This document shows, piece after piece, positions 61,353 through 64,000 of a stretch of DNA of 64,000 bases (position 1 is its first letter; each line of letters begins with the position of its first letter). The notes under the pieces were generated by a model, which worked only from the letters and a program-made list of their open reading frames with translations, was not told the origin of the DNA and did no database searches. Location of the stretch: NCBI GenBank assembly GCA_037178625.1, contig CM074148.1, positions 1,426,001 through 1,490,000 of the forward strand, written 5' to 3'. Position numbers and translations under genes: made by a program. Source of the stretch: Skeletonema tropicum (Eukaryota > Bacillariophyta > Thalassiosirophyceae > Thalassiosirales > Thalassiosiraceae).

Positions 61353-63587
61353 GATGGCGGTATGTAATTTGAGACGGCCATCTTGATTTTTGAAGCGGTA
61401 CCACCTTCTCAGCCGTATCAAAGCACAACACACGCAGATCAAAAATTGACAATGGCTGATATCTTGTCTCCTACGCGGCCAATGAAGGCGATAAGTGGCG
61501 TTTTGGAAAGCTCTCATTGCGCTCTATCGATTAGGCCTGTAATTATCCTGATTGGAGGACTTTCATTCAATCAATCCGTTCAAAAACAGGTCTAGAAAGT
61601 CACCAGTGGCTCTCAATCCGGCTCCACAGCCACAGCCCGAATTTGACGATATGACAACCAATCGAAAGCTCTTTTCAATCTCTTTCGATTAGTACTATCA
61701 TTCAGCCAACTGAATAATCTAAACATAGCTCGGGCAAAGCCCTCGCAAAAAAGCGACCACTTTAGTCAGCCTTGTCCAGACAGTTGACAGTTGACAGTTG
61801 ACAGTTGATTGGTCGAAAATCCCAAAGAGCGACCAGTTCAATCAGCCTCACATCATGACAGTTGGCACGGAAGCATCAAACGCTTCGCTGAAGAACGATC
61901 ACTTAATTCAGTAAGATCCAACTACTCACTGCTCGGGCAAAGCCCTCGCACAATACACTGAGCATAGATCAGCAATTGCTCATCAGTGAACTAAGTTACA
62001 TGTACCGTCCAATGATAGTTAGATCAACTCAGTACCGTCCATGATAATAATCCATTGTGCAACATCAACTTGCCTCGACTGTGCTCGACATCCTCCGCTT
62101 CGCTCCAGACTTACTACCCAACAATTTAATGTATTCATTTAATATATTCATTATCAATCTAAGTATGATCCCAACAACATCCGAGGAGGAGGAGGATGTT
62201 GGATTGACTATTCCTCCTCCTCACCGTCGCCGATGATGATGATCAACAGTTAGTTAACGCGAACTAGTAGTTTGGAATGATCATCGGAGGTGTGGTTGGG
62301 ATTAATCATCATCATCATCGGCGGCGTGTGGAGAATGGCGAGTGAGCCGAATGTAGCGTAATGATATTGAATAAGTAATTCCACCGCCGATGATGAATTA
62401 TTACACCACCGCCGATGTTGATGAATGGATTGAAGGTCGAGCGAAGCGAGACAGTGGAAGAATGATGCGACAAGTCGAAAGTCGAGTGAGCCGGAGGCGA
62501 GGGAGATGGAAGTAATGCAAATACTGTCAACGGTACGGTGGTGGAAATAGTGAAGGAGCGAGTGAGCCGCCAGGCGAGGGAGCTGTTGATTTTTGATTTT
62601 GGTATTGCTATGGTATTATTGATAATGATGATATTGAAAATATTATATGGACGATGGAAGAATTGACGGTGGTGGAGGTAATTCTGTTCATTTTGTTGAA
62701 ATTTCGAAATTTTGGAGTGTCTTCGGCGCTGGGGATGACTTTCTGGGGTACGGTCAATTTAGTTGAGTTGATTGGCAAAGAATCGATATTTGGCCTTGAA
62801 TAGTACCAATTGATAGAACTCGACGAGAGGATTCAAAATCACTACTCATCTCATTCATACGACCAATAGAAGGAGAGGTATGGATGTTTGGATGGGTAGA
62901 GTGCGTGGGAGTTTAGGTTGGACAAGTGACAAGGAGTGACGCTGAATGACTTCAAGGGTGCACCGTAAGCTTTCCAGCCACATGAACATCTTCAATCATA
63001 CTCATTTACTATTTAATCATTATTTTTCATCTAGAGTCGAGGGCACAATTAATCAACAAACATTGTTGCCCGAACACCTAACAGTAACATAAACTTCTTG
63101 ATATTCATTTCTCTCTCCCCTCTACGTTAGTTTGCGTCCAAAAATTTAAACCTCTCCTCACGAATCCTCCTCCAAGCCTTCTTGCTAGCTCGTACTTCCT
63201 TCTTGATACGTTCCTCTTCCTCACGTTCCTTCTTATTCGGGTCTACGATGCTCTCGAAGGGTTCCGTAATCCACTCATCCCAAACTGACTTGTCTGCCTC
63301 AACCTTCTCATTCGACTTGAGCTTCTTATTCTCTTCTATCTTTGCAGCAACTTCATCCGCCTCGTCAAGCCTCTTCTGTGCCCGAAGTGCCTGTTCGAGG
63401 TACTTGTATAATGTTAATGTAATAGTCTCATGATGGTCCGGTCCAATATCAGGAGATTGACATCGCAACTTGATGATGTCTGATGATCTTCCATGGTGCT
63501 ACAGTAATATTAAAGCAGTGAATAGAAGAGGAGGACGGTGATGGCATGGCACAGTAGAATGTAGCTTTATCATTGCATTGCTCTGTT
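61353..63587 (+). repeat. array unit 13 (2235 bp)
   Basis: Four heptamers; one A missing in AACATAAACTTC near 63090; GAGGAGG variant; ORF 63127-63468. Confidence 0.95.
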
Positions 63588-64000
63588 GATGGCGGTATGT
63601 AATTTGAGACGGCCATCTTGATTTTTGAAGCGGTACCACCTTCTCAGCCGTATCAAAGCACAACACACGCAGATCAAAAATTGACAATGGCTGATATCTT
63701 GTCTCCTACGCGGCCAATGAAGGCGATAAGTGGCGTTTTGGAAAGCTCTCATTGCGCTCTATCGATTAGGCCTGTAATTATCCTGATTGGAGGACTTTCA
63801 TTCAATCAATCCGTTCAAAAACAGGTCTAGAAAGTCACCAGTGGCTCTCAATCCGGCTCCACAGCCACAGCCCGAATTTGACGATATGACAACCAATCGA
63901 AAGCTCTTTTCAATCTCTTTCGATTAGTACTATCATTCAGCCAACTGAATAATCTAAACATAGCTCGGGCAAAGCCCTCGCAAAAAAGCGACCACTTTAG
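63588..64000 (+). repeat. array unit 14, cut by the window edge
   Basis: The first 413 bp of another unit, identical in layout to the others, showing that the array goes on. Confidence 0.95.

Larger units (their letters stand above)
31086..64000 (+). repeat. 2229-bp macrosatellite array, continues beyond the window
   Basis: Direct tandem units of 2228-2243 bp, nearly identical (differences are single substitutions, 1-3-bp indels and a variable ACAGTTG heptamer). I set the unit start at GATGGCGGTATG. There are 11 complete units, two parts flanking an insertion (37776-37829 and 43550-45721) and a partial unit at the right edge. Each has a minus-strand ORF of 113 codons and two copies of the hairpin CTCGGGCAAAGCCCTCGC. 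Such identity implies recent amplification or ongoing homogenisation. Confidence 0.97.

Noticed and set aside
31086..64000. CRISPR array or rDNA repeat
   Set aside because: Units of 2.2 kb without spacers exclude CRISPR, and I see no rRNA-like sequence in the unit.

Overview
The window looks like nuclear DNA of a eukaryotic microbe, most probably a stramenopile alga such as a diatom. This is an inference from the mix of element types, gene density, a short GT-AG intron and overall gene style; no rRNA, tRNA or other taxonomic marker is present to prove it. It is a repeat-rich, transposon-dominated region with a few small host-like genes and no bacterial-type operons.

Left part (1-15.2 kb): a gene entering from the left edge (2-1378), two short relics of a LINE tail, a small MORN-repeat gene (1900-2379), a small unknown gene, and a small gene cut in two by an 8.03-kb non-LTR retrotransposon on the minus strand (3948-11974). 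That element has a perfect 16-bp target-site duplication, an RGG-rich ORF1 and a 2010-residue ORF2 with AP-type endonuclease, reverse transcriptase, RNase H and a C-terminal zinc knuckle. An F-box/nucleotidyltransferase-like gene (12509-14085, frameshifted) follows, then a scrap heap of Helitron fragments.

Middle (15.2-23.3 kb): an apparently autonomous Helitron-type element coding for a 2321-residue Rep/PIF1-helicase protein (15403-22368) with nine 27-residue repeats at its N-terminus, followed by the broken 5' end of a second copy. Two segments end in the same terminal hairpin. A two-part upstream module (copies of an inverted repeat GGAATAG-N6-CTATTCC, then CATAAwTTwTA about 34-46 nt further on) sits before five plus-strand genes or relics in this half, and may be either a shared promoter or part of the 5' end of a Helitron family.

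23.3-31.1 kb: a 7.75-kb cut-and-paste transposon with long imperfect terminal inverted repeats, ending TGTTAGACCC...GGGTCTAACA. It carries a DDE integrase fused to a cysteine-rich CXC-like region and an Ulp1-type SUMO-protease domain (one in-frame TGA, one intron) and a second gene combining a helix-turn-helix, a Tudor-like segment and an unassigned C-terminal domain. It best fits the Ginger (GIN) group.

31.1-64 kb: a macrosatellite of near-identical 2229-bp units in direct orientation. It starts directly at the right end of the transposon, runs out of the window, and is interrupted once (37830-43549) by a 5.72-kb unclassified sequence full of small tandem repeats. Every complete unit has a minus-strand 113-codon ORF that looks like a TPR-containing terminal exon.
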